DNA from: Panulirus ornatus
Lineage: Eukaryota > Arthropoda > Malacostraca > Decapoda > Palinuridae
DNA: 64,000 nucleotides
Reading direction: 5' to 3'
Assembly (NCBI RefSeq): GCF_036320965.1
Contig: NC_092242.1
Span: 68,085,520 to 68,149,519 of the forward strand
Position 1 is the stretch's first letter, and every line of letters begins with the position of its first letter. Of the stretch, positions 1 to 13,870 are shown in pieces. Under the pieces are notes generated by a model, which searched no databases, was not told the DNA's origin, and saw only the letters and a list, made by a program, of their open reading frames with translations. Both the position numbers and the translations under genes were made by a program.

Positions 1-284
1 CGGCTGGACAGGTATAAGAAAGAGAGAGAAAAAACAAACACACAAAAGAAGTGCACAAAAAATAACAAAGAAGTTAGGAAGGAAGTTATCATTCGTCAGT
101 AAGATGCGCCAGGCGAAACCTTAACTAACCAAGCCGAAAACACTTCCCACTTATACATGAACACACACACACATGCACGGATGCAGCCATCCCCAACACG
201 AGGACCACCTGCCTAGCCACCGCCGCTCCTAGCCCAGAAAGCAAAGGCTTCTTCCCAAGCCTCTCCTGCAGCAGCGGATGAACC

Positions 285-286
<2 letters not shown>
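1..286. other. unique sequence, no gene seen
   Basis: The left edge is A-rich unique sequence. No splice-bounded open frame, RNA gene or tandem repeat is visible before the first GA array. Confidence 0.5.

Positions 287-362
<76 letters not shown>
287..362. repeat. (GA)n microsatellite
   Basis: A pure GA run of about 38 units. The Leu-Ser-rich minus-strand open frame across it is only this repeat in translation. Confidence 0.97.
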
Positions 363-365
<3 letters not shown>

Positions 366-1119
366 GCGCAACCTTTACTTAACAAGTCGCGCTATCTTCA
401 CCTTTCCTGCCCCTGCACTTGGATCCTCTCTTCTCCTCTCAGGCTGTCATGTGAGAACCGTCTTCTGTGCAGGCCCGGGCGAGCGGCTGTGATTGCGTTA
501 TTCGACTCTCCTCCGGCAACCTGCTTACCTTGCAAAAATCCAAAGAAAAGGGAATATGGGAGAAATGAAGTCCTGGTCTTATTGATTTTCAGGGTAGACT
601 TACTATCCCGTCCGTCCGGGGCGTTCCTGTTAGCTGCTTCATTGGTGAGTCGACCAGCCGCTGGTGCTCCAGGGAGGGAGGGAGGAAAGACAAGCGAAGC
701 AGAAGGCGAGGGCCGAGACTACAGAAGGCCTTTTACGAGCGTTAGAAATTTAGATAAAGGCATGCGTAGTGACGATGGTAGAAAACGTAAGATTCCCGTC
801 AGTAGATGGAATAAGCGGGATGAAGATGAGTGAATGAAAGAAAGAAAACTACATGGAAAGAATGAAACTACTTGGAAAGAAATGAAAGAAGGACACTACA
901 AAAAAGAACTGAAGGAAAGTGCACATGGACTCAAGGTGCGAAGGCTAACTAAGTGGAATGAAATGAAAATCCATATGAAAATGAGAAATGTGGGACGGAG
1001 TGTATTCTCATTTTAGCTTTCCCTAAAGGATTTCCTGCCGCCATGTCTTCAAATTTTGTAATCTTCCAGGAAGGGCGTGGGAGAACGACTCCCGTCCAAT
1101 CACGGAATGGGCGCCCAGA
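363..1119. other. unique sequence with a weak plus-strand open frame
   Basis: A 114-codon plus-strand frame (489-833, GTG start) is open here and carries an internal GTGAGT at 645. It has no polypyrimidine acceptor, no recognisable domain and a Lys/Arg-rich tail from purine-rich DNA. From about 830 to 1010 the DNA is GAAATG/AAAG-rich and loosely repetitive. Nothing is called as a gene. Confidence 0.35.
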
Positions 1120-1320
1120 GACTGATGGTGCATGGATGAGTGTGGATGGTGGATGGGTAAGTGGACAGTGGATGAGCTTGTGGATAGCGCATGGGCGGGG
1201 GCACAGTGGATTGCTAAGTGGATAATGAATAAGGAAGTGGATTCCGGTAGCCTGTCTCCACTTTTACAGTACTGTCTAGGACATGGGCGGGTGGATAGTG
1301 GATGGCGGAGCGGATGACGA
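1120..1320 (+). repeat. degenerate GTGGATRG-type minisatellite
   Basis: The stretch is built from irregular returns of GTGGAT, GGATGG and GGATAG words about every 10-30 bases. Two short frames read across it in different registers, which fits repeat DNA rather than coding sequence. Unit boundaries cannot be fixed by eye. Confidence 0.45.
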
Positions 1321-3228
1321 ACAACGAATACGTGGACTGTGGAGGCCCGTGGAGACCAAACTATATTGCTATTCCATTCAATTAGGCTAAGTCATGCCGT
1401 AGCCTTTAGAACTACCCATTTACCACAGCCAGGGGGATCAGGTATTCCCTCAGGGTAGTTATCCTGTAATGTTTCTTTAAGTTCTCCCGGGTTGATCCAT
1501 AATAATTCTGAGGTGCTGAACGCTGAAATTCGGCACCCAGTCAGTGTCATCTAATCAAAAATAATGTAAGTAATTATCCTACTAATATGCGCTTATGACA
1601 CATCAAGGCTTTCATACGAGCGCCTTAAATACTTCTTTGCACGGAGTGCCATTCTCACATCTCCATTCTTCACTTTATCCATCCTTCGAATTCTAGACTA
1701 CGCAAGATATCTATCTCTACTGATCCCATTTTTGGGTAGTTTCAGATTTCACTCACGCTCGATACGAGAAGACGAACACTGGGCCAATGCAGTTCCCTTG
1801 GAATCAGAATTCCTTACTGCAGCGGTAACAAATACTGCCTATAAGTGATCTCTTTAATATCCTCATCTCACCAATCATCCCCTCCACAAGCACTCAGTGT
1901 GTCATGACATCACAGTCACATTGGTTTTCGGCTTTTCAGTGTTACAGTGTATACGTTCATTGGTCATTACATGGATAGATGAATCAATGAATGGGGTGGA
2001 TAGATGAAAGAGTTTATGGTGAGCGAGAATCGGATTGATGGAAGAGGAAGGAAAAGCAGATGAGACCATATCTGGGGAGGTAGTGGAACGGACGAAGGTG
2101 TGGACAATCTTGGACTACCAACATTTGTAAGCAACGCTGACTCTCCCATTACCTCAAGTCCTCCGGTGGTTGCGACCTCAGTGAGTGCACCCATACATAA
2201 TTATAGTTCTGTATCGTCGTTTCTTCTGTATGTCAGCGTGTGAGAAAGCCAGTGGGGTCATTCGATTACAGGAAACGGACGAAGGTACGGATATCCTGAC
2301 ATGGTAAGAGCACGGTGACCAGCCAGCCAGAGAGGCGGACAGCCAGCCCTCCAACGTAAGCTGTCGACAACGGAGAGTTTGCCAGCGCTTCCTTCCTCCC
2401 TGACGCTGGTTATTTATATACATACGTTATCTTGTTGTGACAGCGAATCCTTCACGTAATCTGTGGAATGGTTCCTACACCCCCCCTGGCGTCATTAGGA
2501 GCCCGTCTATAATCCTATCATCCTTGCTCTTTTACCCTGCCAAACCCAACCCTATTTCAACATCCCTCCCATCCCCCCCAAAGCCTATCTATTCCCCTCT
2601 ATTTCTCCAACCTCACAGTCCCTCCCTTTGTCTTTCCCTTACCCCAATCTCTCTCTCTTCCCTACCTCATAAACCTACAAGCGCACTGAACTACGGCGCG
2701 TCAATCATTCAGCAGGAACAACTGTCTTTATAGGTCACGGTAAATAATTTTCATCAGCTTCCTATGGCCTCAGAGACATCACGGCCAGCACCGCTACACC
2801 AGAGTTTCTAACTTCGGCGCGAGTTGCCTCAAACATCGACGAGGGAGAACATCAGCAACATCGTCCATCTCTTGACGTACGGTCGGCTAGAGCTGGTCAG
2901 TCGGTCGGGCACTTTCCGGCTAACTTCACACTGGAGGAATCTGTGCACAGTAAATCTCCTGAAGGAGGGGATAATACGGTTCATGACACCCCTTCTCCCT
3001 AGGGAGCACGGCGACGGCGCGATCGTTAAGCACAATGGCGTGGCGCGGCAATCGAGCACGGCAGTACGGCGACACCAAAGTGGTTATTTGCTTGCCCTCC
3101 TGGCGGTGGACAAGGGAAGCAGGTAGCGCCGGCGACCGAATTTCACGATTTCTCATCTCTGGCGAAGCGTCGCCGTGTCATAAAATATTCCTGGCAACAC
3201 ACTCCCCAGCCCACCTCCCACCCTCCAA
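1321..3228. other. unique sequence, no supported gene
   Basis: About 1.9 kb of mixed-composition DNA. Short overlapping frames occur on both strands around 1967-3156, but none has a known motif, consistent start context and splice sites together. The 2520-2670 part is C/T-rich low complexity. Confidence 0.45.

Positions 3229-3262
<34 letters not shown>
3229..3262. repeat. (CA)n microsatellite
   Basis: About 17 CA units, followed directly by a short CT run. Confidence 0.95.
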
Positions 3263-3265
<3 letters not shown>

Positions 3266-3941
3266 CTCAACCCCTGACCGCCAGCCGGGATCGACTCTCG
3301 TAAGTTATGAGGCTTCGCTGAACAATGCATCAGGCTAACATAACAGTAGCATGGATCATCTGGATCATACTGCCAGTATACAGCCAATGCTATCTTCTTT
3401 TTTTTTCTTTTGGAACTTCTTTAATGTCATCAATATTCACGAAGGTTCTGAAGTATAGCCAATAAATTACGTTTACCCAAGATCATATGAAGTGACCTCT
3501 GTAAGCAGATTACATTAATATAATCTATGTTGAGTGTAATTTTGATATTTCATGCAAACAACTTCAAGACTGCTGAACCCAATTTGCGTTTTCTTTCCTT
3601 AATCTTTCCGTTCAGTAATTCCTCAAAAAAACTATTTCATTTTTGTCTACTGTCATTATTCATTTTTTGTCTCATACTTTATGAACACAGTTTCATACAT
3701 TTTTGTATTACACATTCATAGAATTTGAAACCCCGTCGAACAGCATTACCACATAAATATGTAACAAGGTCAGAGCCAGATACCGATGCATTTGGGAGAC
3801 AGTAACTGAATAAAACAAAAATAGATCGGAAGACAAAACATAGTTCAACACCCAACACAACAGCATTTCTTTGTTCCCTCTAATTCCATTATGCTGATAT
3901 CAGATGGCGTGACTCTGAGGTAAATAAAACAATGAGGTATG

Positions 3942-3943
<2 letters not shown>
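3263..3943. other. unique AT-rich sequence, no gene seen
   Basis: AT-rich DNA with a Phe/Ser-rich frame at 3527-3721 that has no start context, splice sites or motif. Nothing else is supported. Confidence 0.45.

Positions 3944-3983
<40 letters not shown>
3944..3983. repeat. (AC)n microsatellite
   Basis: About 20 AC units. Confidence 0.95.
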
Positions 3984-3985
<2 letters not shown>

Positions 3986-4014
3986 GGTGGTGGCCGCATG
4001 ATTCTGTAGGTCAA

Positions 4015-4290
4015 ACGAAAGGCCAAGCAGGCCTGGCCAAGCACCTATCAGGTTTGGCCGAGGAGGTAGCCGTGCGTTGCTATACGCTCAGCAAAGTGGC
4101 TGACAGGAACCAGAGCTAACCTAACCATCCAGCAGGTCTGGTTGTGCGTCCAGCAGGCCAGGTGACAGGCCAGCCAGGTCGTTGCACAGACAGACACAAT
4201 ACATTTGGCCATGAAACCATCCTCAAACCTGGCCACGCACAAATAATATCCACGTAACCTGGCCACTTGCCCACCACGTCGGGCCACAGA
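4015..4290. repeat. degenerate minisatellite rich in CAGG/TGGCCA words
   Basis: Variants of CAGGTCTGG, CAGGCCTGGCC and CCTGGCCAC return irregularly about every 15-30 bases. The minus-strand Ala/Cys/Val frame over it is probably incidental. The period could not be fixed by eye. Confidence 0.4.

Positions 4291-6406
<2,116 letters not shown>

Positions 6407-6475
<69 letters not shown>
6407..6475. repeat. (TA)n microsatellite
   Basis: About 34 TA units directly abutting the CATGTATA part of the family-A LINE end, so the array may have grown from the element's own 3' untranslated region. Confidence 0.95.
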
Positions 6476-6479
<4 letters not shown>

Positions 6480-6584
6480 CGTTTGGTTGCATTGCACGTG
6501 ATGGTTAGGAAGTGGAAGTGAGCGAAATCGAGCTTTTTTTCGTCTGCACCAGGCGCTAACGAGAGAAACGGCGGACTACCTGTC

Positions 6585-6588
<4 letters not shown>

Positions 6589-6626
<38 letters not shown>
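6589..6626. repeat. (TG)n microsatellite
   Basis: About 19 TG units. Confidence 0.95.
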
Positions 6627-6627
<1 letters not shown>

Positions 6628-7419
6628 TCCTCTCATCGCTTCCCATGAGACTTAACGACGATTAATCACTTCGTCGCCGGCAATAAAGTCATTCCACATC
6701 GACCCGACGCTCCCTCTGTGAGTGGGACGCCCTAACACTACCTCATCTGCCTTCACATTCTCCCGTCGAAGCGAGTAATGTGATCATGAAAAACCCTTGG
6801 CTCTATTCGCCGTGTAGCAGCACCGGAGTATCCGATGAGGCACACAGGACCCTGGGAGGTCCTAGTTATGTGTCGACAAGTCTTTTCATCAGCAAACAAA
6901 GGCTCGACACTGTGTTCTGGGAGGAGCAGTGCTTGCTCTCGCCACGATCTTCAGTCGCAACTGGCAGTGCCTGCGAATGGAGACGAACGCTTTCACGATG
7001 ATTTGTGACACGGGCAAGAGTCATCATTAGGCCTATACGCACGAAAGTATAACTCATCCTCGGTCGATAGTGTTACAATTATGGATTTTACACTCGAGCG
7101 GCCGCTGGGGGCAACAAAGAAACACTACCAACCCCCCAAGGGCCTCTTTAGGGGGAGCGCAAATTTGACCCCGAACAATTTAATTAACACGTGTACAAAA
7201 CGGAGGGGGTAGGGTGTGGTGGGAGGGGTTGGGGAGGCGGGGAAGCTGCGGGCACGTGGTAATGGCGCGTGCTGGGGAAGTGCAAGGGGATGGGAAAGCT
7301 CGAAGAAAGTTATAACGTAAGAGAAAAGGAGGACGGATGTACCGAGCGTTTAGGGTGGAGAGGGGGAATGATGAGAGAGAAAAGAAAGGAGGTTTGGAAG
7401 TCACATGGAGGAAACGGGC

Positions 7420-7425
<6 letters not shown>
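6627..7425. other. unique sequence, no supported gene
   Basis: A 73-codon plus-strand frame (6780-7001) shows no splice-site pair or motif. A CTCGAGCGGCCGC string lies at about 7093-7105. The right part is purine-rich. Confidence 0.4.

Positions 7426-7482
<57 letters not shown>
7426..7482. repeat. (GA)n microsatellite
   Basis: About 28 GA units, followed by a short G run. Confidence 0.95.
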
Positions 7483-7490
<8 letters not shown>

Positions 7491-8449
7491 AGGGAGGAAA
7501 ATGTAGTGATAACCACAAGAGTGAAAGAGAATGCGTCTGATAACAGAGGTAGAACAGTGCAGACTGAGGCACGGAGGGTTAGGCAGAGGTAAAGCTGAAG
7601 TGAAGATGATTGTGGTTGATGGACGGGGACGAGGAAAGAAAAGTTATAGAAAAAAAATGAACAGAGTCTAGAGGAGAGGTTGATATATATGAAGAGAAGA
7701 GAGAGAAAGGAAGGGCGGATGAGGTAGTGGAGGAACGGGGAGACAAGGTACGCGCAACTGCTGGACGAGAGAAGAACAACAGGAAATTTGGGAAATTAAT
7801 GAGGACTATGAGAGGGGAAGGGGAACCAGGAGGAAACAGGAAGGTATACAAAAGCAGGGGAAAAGGGGCGGCTTTGTAGGATGGAAGGGACGAAAGGGGG
7901 GCAGCGGAGTGTGTCCATGCTGGACGACGATCTAACAATAGCTATCGAACTCGTACAATCCATTCGTCTCGGTGGAAATAAAACATGTACTTAAAATAAG
8001 CTCGTCGGAGCCGTTCACCAGATGATGGCTGGCTAAAGCTTTGATTCATGCGTTTGGTTCCTGACGGTCGAGCGGAAGAAAAACAAACACGAACACATAC
8101 GATGCAAAACGTTCCTCTGCCACTCATTAAAATTCTGCCCGCGGCTAATCCTGGAAAGCAACAAATTGGTTATAGTATGAAACCCCCACACCCTACCCTC
8201 CCAACCTCTCCTCTCAAAAGAACGGCTTTTGAAAACGTCAAGCAGCGCAATAATCAATTAATCATCACACCTCCCCTCCTCCAAACTCAATATTACAATG
8301 TCAAAAGAAAAAAAAAAGTATAACCATGAATCATGGTTTTAAAATTCATCACTCTCAAATGACGGGCCTCCTACGTCAACAAAAATGCGGCACACGTGTT
8401 TGCCTTTCTCCTCTTCCTCCTCCTCCTCCTCCTCCGAGCCTACGAGTGA
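7483..8449. other. purine-rich then mixed sequence, no gene seen
   Basis: 7500-7900 is strongly purine-rich on the plus strand, which explains the Pro/Ser/Leu-rich minus-strand frame there. 7940-8450 has short frames only. A TCC run lies at 8410-8435. Confidence 0.4.
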
Positions 8450-9110
8450 GAGTTGGTAGGGTGATAGGGGCTAGTCTGCTCGTGAGGGCCCTTTCCGCAT
8501 CTCCAGTGAAGGGTGGGGTGCTTCCATTATGCCAGTAAAGGCCTCATATCCTGGCAGTGATGGCTTCCAGCCTACCAATAAGAGCCCTCTAGCCTCCTGG
8601 TAGGGATTCCAGCGTGGTAGTCATGCCTTTTTACTGCTGGGGTGTCTCACACTACCCACTGGTGCGGACCCACGCCCTTCTAATGGAGGTAATGAGATCA
8701 CAAGCGAGAGGCCATGCCAATAGTGGCTCCAAAACTCTTCTGCTGTGTCTCCCACAGTCAGTCTGTCATGGCCACACGCCCTGCAAGCGAGTGGATCCGA
8801 GATTAAGAGGAGGAAGATCCTTCTATGGCCAAGAGGGAGGTTTAAAAGCTCTGAAGTGAGAGGAGGACCCTCTTTCCTAACGATGAGGGGGGGGGGGCCT
8901 CTTTCCTAACGATGAGGGGGCCCTTCTTTCCCATCGAAGCGGGCCTTACAGCCCCTAAAGAAGGGAGGTCCCTGGGGAGCCCTCCTCGCACACCAGAGTA
9001 AATCCCTTACCATAACAATGCGGTCCCTTTCGCCTGCCATTGGGGCTTACCTAGTCTACTATCTGACGGCTCCCTACAGCCCACCAGTCATACCCCCTCC
9101 TAGATGTGTC
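8450..9110. repeat. degenerate minisatellite, period about 35 bp
   Basis: Words such as GCCAGTAAAGGCCTC, GGCAGTGATGGCTTCC, CCAATAAGAGCCCTC and GGTAGGGATTCC recur about every 35 bases as diverged copies of one unit. The clearest pair is the duplicated CCTCTTTCCTAACGATGAGG at about 8867 and 8899. The copies are too divergent to count reliably by eye. Confidence 0.6.
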
Positions 9111-10144
9111 AATTGAAGGTATTTTGGCTTTTGATATTTTCCCCCAGCCAAAGTGAGGGTTCTCTTAACCTGTCAGGAAGGGAATTGCACACTAAAGATC
9201 ATGGGGTGGAGGTGGGGAGTGAGGGTGGGTGTGGGGGGTTTAAGTTTGGTGAAGAGGAAACAATCATTTAAGTTCGAGTCAAGTGGCCGGAAATAAAGCG
9301 ATGAATGTTTCCCTTTATTGTTGAGAACGAGGGATGAGTATAGTAGGAGCAGAAGAAGTTGGCAGTATTTCTTTTTTTCGACGTGTGATGATGGAGATGA
9401 GAAACAACTTAAATCGATAATGTTACACAGCCTCAGACGCGATCAAGGCACCAGTGTGCTCGCTCAGGAGACTACCTCATCTACCATCAACAGACTCTTA
9501 GCTTTGCCATCAACTGCCCTTAATTCACATGCAAGCGAAGCCTCCTGATGTGAAAACGTAGGGCTCCTTGTCCACCAGCCAGGAGGGGGATACTGAAGAC
9601 TGCGAGTGTTTTGTCTGATCTTTACGTGGCTCCTCGTTCAGGTCGCGTACCGTCCACAAGTCCACGGGAGAACTGACTGCCTGGACGTCTCTACTCCTCT
9701 CCTCACAAAGATGGTCTACAGACGTCTTTTATTTCAGCCTTATCTTTCTCCCGAATTCTATAAACGTCTTTTCCTTGGAGAGGTAAACCTATCATCACCA
9801 CCGTCTGAGGGTCGACACTTGGGAATTTACCCCTCCGGCCTCGCGCTGATGTGGCCTGCCCACGATCGGTGCCGGCCGGTAACACTGGTGGCCTTTGCCG
9901 TTTTCCCGCGCCGATATCGCGATGCCCTCACCGGCCTGCCAGTACCATGACGAGGGCCCCTCACGCATGCCGATGTGACTCACAATCAAAGCGCAACTCC
10001 CTCCTCCTCCTCCTCCTCCTCCTCCTCTCCCCACCACGAGCCCACCTGCCAGTAGCTTTGTGGGTGGGCAGGGGGGAGAGGAGGAGGGAGCGCCACGAGC
10101 TTGCCGATATCACAATCGAAGCCGACTAAGCTGCCAGAGGCACG

Positions 10145-10145
<1 letters not shown>
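9111..10145. other. unique sequence with a weak plus-strand open frame
   Basis: A 114-codon plus frame (9606-9950, TTG start) contains a fair donor (GAGAG followed by GTAAAC at about 9782), but no acceptor or known domain was recognised. A (CTC)n run at 10002-10026 and two loose copies of a CACGAGC/ATCACAATC motif follow. Confidence 0.35.

Positions 10146-10201
<56 letters not shown>
10146..10201. repeat. (GA)n microsatellite, left arm of a GA/CT inverted pair
   Basis: About 28 GA units. A CT array starts about 90 bases downstream (10292), so the two can pair as a long hairpin. Confidence 0.95.
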
Positions 10202-10203
<2 letters not shown>

Positions 10204-10289
10204 CCCACCTAATGAGCGGTGTCGAGCCGAACAGGTCGTGATCAGCAAACACAGCAAGTAGAGTTTGGGGGGTCGAGAACAGATGAGTG

Positions 10290-10291
<2 letters not shown>

Positions 10292-10357
<66 letters not shown>

Positions 10358-10368
10358 CCTCTCTCTCA
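10292..10368. repeat. (CT)n microsatellite, right arm of a GA/CT inverted pair
   Basis: About 30 pure CT units to 10352, then an imperfect tail. It is complementary to the GA array at 10146-10201. Confidence 0.95.
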
Positions 10369-10933
10369 TCCCGATCAAGTGGCTTTACGTAACGACGGTA
10401 ATGCTCCTATAATTTACCTATCCGTATTTGCACTCCTGTGGCGGCAAAAGGTTGGTCAGGAGCTCCGGACAGAGCTCCTCCGTAGTGAGGAGGAGGAAAT
10501 CACCCATAGGTTGGCGGTGTGGTCGCGCTTCCAGCACCAGCAGAAGCCAAATATCGGGAATCAGCGACCCCCATACATGCAAATGTTACGTTCTATGGTA
10601 TGGAATCAGATAAAATACTTTCCTCCGGTATCAAAGTAGAATCATTCGCAAAATGTACTACTGACAAGTTCATCCTAAGACCACTTCCCGTAAGCGAATT
10701 GGACACTTCGCCAACTGCCTTCCAGAGCGGGGCTGCGCGGGGCACAGCATTTAGTCAACAAGCCCAAACCTTCCACCTCACTCTGAGGGGTAACGCGGTC
10801 TACACGAACCCACAAGTTGCAACTTCAAGTCACAAAGATCCTGCATGAAATAAAGGGAAAAAGACCCGAAAACTATATATCCCAACACGTAATTCCATTT
10901 TACATGTGTAAAAGAAACCCACCAAGCTAGGCG

Positions 10934-10934
<1 letters not shown>
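10369..10934. other. unique sequence, no supported gene
   Basis: Three overlapping plus-strand frames cover 10428-10848. None shows a motif or an acceptor-donor pair in register. Confidence 0.4.

Positions 10935-10974
<40 letters not shown>
10935..10974. repeat. (CA)n microsatellite
   Basis: About 20 CA units. Confidence 0.95.
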
Positions 10975-10975
<1 letters not shown>

Positions 10976-11007
10976 CATCCGGTCATCGGCATGACCAGGA
11001 TGGAACC

Positions 11008-11098
11008 ACCGCCGCCACAACCACCATCACCACCACACCCGCCACACCACCACACCCGCCACACCACCACACACGCCACACCACCACACACGCCCGCC
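11008..11098. repeat. (CCACCA)/(CACACCACC) degenerate short repeat
   Basis: The words CCACACC, CGCCACACC and ACCACCACAC recur in tandem every 15-18 bases, giving a Pro/His/Thr-rich frame on the plus strand. Confidence 0.7.
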
Positions 11099-11164
11099 CC
11101 TCAAAATACCTCCACAAGTGATCAATCTCTCAGGGGAACAGGCGGAGCTCATAACAGTCAGTCC

Positions 11165-11191
11165 CACACACACACACACACACACACACAC
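11165..11191. repeat. (CA)n microsatellite
   Basis: About 13 CA units. Confidence 0.9.
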
Positions 11192-11227
11192 TGGCTGACC
11201 AGAGTGGACACGGCGGAAGAGGAGAAT

Positions 11228-11231
<4 letters not shown>

Positions 11232-11312
<81 letters not shown>
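11232..11312. repeat. (GA)n microsatellite
   Basis: About 40 GA units. The Arg-Glu run of the plus-strand frame here is this array. Confidence 0.95.
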
Positions 11313-11315
<3 letters not shown>

Positions 11316-11754
11316 CTTGCTTACGAGTACTTTACGACGAGATGTGCAAGCATGGGAAGGGGTTCAAAGTGAGGGGAGAAATGGGTAAAGAAGGGGAGAA
11401 GAAGCGTATGGTGTGTGGTAGGAAGGGAGGGAGGAGTGAGGATCGTGGTGGAGCCTAATGGAGGGTAGGGACAGCGAGAAGAGGAATGTTGGAGTGAAGG
11501 GAGGGAGGGGTTTGGAGTGAAGGGCATTCCTGGGAGGGAGGGGGAGGAGGAGGGGGGAAGGTTACGAGGCTGGCCACAAGACACGTCCGGCCGGGATAAG
11601 TATGGGAGGACAATAAACCTGCCGCTGCTGAAGCCTCCTTGGTCATTAGGAGTGGGAGGGAAGTGGGTCATGGGGTGAAGCAGGGGTGGCATTCAAGGCA
11701 GTCTCCCCCTCAAAGTTGAACCGAAATATTTTCTCTGAATAATTCACAAATGTC

Positions 11755-11755
<1 letters not shown>
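11313..11755. other. purine-rich sequence, no gene seen
   Basis: G/A-rich plus strand. The overlapping minus-strand Pro/Ser/Leu frames are compositional. Confidence 0.45.

Positions 11756-11802
<47 letters not shown>
11756..11802. repeat. (CA)n microsatellite
   Basis: About 23 CA units. Confidence 0.95.
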
Positions 11803-11805
<3 letters not shown>

Positions 11806-12081
11806 CAATGTGAAAGACCACAAACAAGCAACAATTCCTAATGACCTTATCTTCAGCGAACACAACGGACCAACAGCTAGTTTGTCTCCTCCACAAAGAT
11901 GGCAGGCTGGATTCTGCGAACCTTCAAGACAAGCGCCAATGAAACTACGTAACTCACAGATGACGGTTTTGTTGAGGATTATCTGGTGGCTTCATAGGTC
12001 GAAAACCTTATGGAGGTCAATGAAAGTGAGAACTAGAGAGGTCAAGTGTTTCTAAATCTTACGGAAGATAAGGTCAAGGAA

Positions 12082-12185
12082 ACTGTCGAGACAGTGGGTC
12101 AAAAAAAAAAGATGAAGTCTTCATCTTACCAAGCTGCTACGAGGTATTCGGAGCGTGATGATATCAGTGTTCACTCCACTGATAT
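12082..12185. repeat. cluster of three small inverted repeats
   Basis: Three hairpins lie in about 100 bases: ACTGTC-GA-GACAGT (12082-12095); AAGATGAAG-T-CTTCATCTT (12109-12127), directly after an A10 run; and ATATCAGTG...CACTGATAT (12161-12185) with a 7-base loop. All three stems are perfect. They sit beside a tRNA-like box B at about 12213, so they may be the structured 3' end of a short retroelement read on the minus strand. Confidence 0.7.
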
Positions 12186-12240
12186 TAAAGACATAACTTG
12201 ACAGATCAATCTGGGAATCGAACCGATGGCATTGGTTCGT
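12100..12240 (-). mobile_element. possible tRNA-derived SINE
   Basis: On the minus strand a good RNA polymerase III box B (GGTTCGATTCCC) lies at about 12210-12222. About 100 bases later the sequence ends in CTTCATC plus a T10 run. No clear box A was found, and no second copy was seen in the window. It could also be a chance box B. Confidence 0.35.
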
Positions 12241-12738
12241 CACTCAAACAAAGACTGTGGGTTTTGCTGACTTCATTTATCAGGAAAGCATATAAAATCT
12301 TCCAATCAATGAGAACACATGATTGATCGACAGAGGCACTGGTGATTGATTACATGGGTTTGGCTGGGTCATGGCAGAACTACTCCCGAGTTAAAACTTC
12401 GTAGGGTAAGTCATTCGGTGTTGAATAGCATTTGAACCCGTGCAACACTCTTGTGGCTTCATATTCTTGCACTGGGTCTGGAGCCGAGGCTTGGAGGCAG
12501 CAGGTGTCAAGGAGGAGGGGCGTCTGGCGACGCGAATGTTATTAGGTTGAGCTACTACTTGACGAGAGAGGTGATCAACATGGGGTAAAATAAACGAGTC
12601 TATCTGCTCAAAGCAGTCAGCTGTATTCAGTTTCCTATATCACCTGGTAGATGCTGGCCAGCTTCAGGAGTCATACATAGTCTGGTAGTGTGAGGGGCTT
12701 TGCTCACAGCGCGTCCTCCACGCGTGACTTTTGTTGCA
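12241..12738. other. unique sequence, no gene seen
   Basis: Mixed composition, no long frame. An AGG-GTAAGT donor-like string lies at about 12416 but has no open frame upstream with an acceptor. Confidence 0.4.
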
Positions 12739-12758
12739 GAGGACCGAGCAGAGGTTAG

Positions 12759-12909
12759 TGCTGTCGTGGCAGAAGGCCACACCTCGTTGGCGCATCAGTC
12801 TGCATTACGCTTCCGTGGCGTCGCGGACGTAATTTTCCCACTATGGTAAGCTGCAGCCTCGTTGCGGCTGTACCAGTACCACAGCATCCAAGCGACTGTA
12901 GGTCCGACA

Positions 12910-12941
<32 letters not shown>

Positions 12942-13412
12942 CAGCAGGAGCTCAACGGCAGCACTGTCGGGACACCAGGAACTCAGCTGCATCAATACAA
13001 CAGCTGCCCAGCCACCGGCAACAGTTTAGCGGCAGCAGTGCCGGGACAGCACCTACCCGTCAGCAACAGCACTGGGACGACAACAGTAGGCCTACAGGTG
13101 CAGCAGAAGGAGGAGGAGCAGCTGGGGGCGTCGTCCGTCAGCCATCAGCCTTGGGCCATGATGGCTTCCACACCCTGGGGACACATCCGCACGTATATGG
13201 CCTCAACAGACATAGAGGAGCGCGCCCGCCCTCACCAACCCAACAGTCAGTTGGATAAGTGTCTACCCTTCCCCTCTTCCTATTTTCTCCTCCTCCTCCT
13301 CCTTCTTCTTCTTCTTCTTTCCCCCTCACCACACCATTGCCCTCTATCTGTATCAGTCAGTCTGTTCCATCCCCTTTCTCCCTTTCCCTCTATCTCACGT
13401 AAATATACATGA
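12759..13412 (+). CDS. possible exon, Ala/Thr/Gln-rich low-complexity protein (hypothetical)
   Basis: This is one of the longest plus-strand frames not made of a dinucleotide repeat: open from 12759, with ATG at 12843 and 189 codons. It has a CAG/CAA-rich part (about residues 24-90: an Ala run, Thr and Gln runs) like the linkers of transcription regulators. A more complex stretch follows, including the residues MASTPWGHIRTYMASTDIEE. A pyrimidine-rich tail then gives a Leu run that is probably not coding. A TTTTGTTGCAG acceptor-like string precedes it at 12739, and ATG-GTAAGC at 12843 could itself be a donor. No known domain was recognised. The CAG run alone could explain the length, so this is weak. 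Confidence 0.25.
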
Positions 13413-13870
13413 TAAGAAATACATCTTGGAAAAACAAATCAAAAATGAAGAGAGAGAGAGAGACCCAGTTGTACGTGAGACGCCATGCTCTTAATAACAG
13501 TCATCGAACTACGTGTGTGCAAGTCTTACGCTACAGAACCACTGCGTTTATAACTCACTCCGGAGTCACATATACTGATCTTCCCACATCCTCGTCCGCC
13601 CTGATTCTTTCCCCAACTCCCCCCTGAAAAAAGGGGGCGGGAGGGGAGGGACTGCATTTCGTTTCTCGTTAGAGGCTCGACATATTCCCTGACTCTCTTA
13701 ACTTGCCACGAATTTAAAAGTGAGATTCACTGGCATGTAAAACGGGTCGACACTCGTGTTTTCTCATCATTACTGCCTGACAGACACTCACCAGAGACCC
13801 TTAAAAATACCGAGTAAATATATTAATGTATTCAGGGGAGGGAGATGTCAATATATTCAGGGATTATATT
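13413..13870. other. unique sequence, no supported gene
   Basis: Only short frames. A C-run/G-run pair lies at about 13615-13650. Confidence 0.4.

Noticed and set aside
7093..7105. CTCGAGCGGCCGC, like a cloning linker (XhoI-NotI)
   Set aside because: No vector sequence adjoins it, and a similar GCGGCCGCTGGG string occurs naturally at about 42951. Treated as chance.
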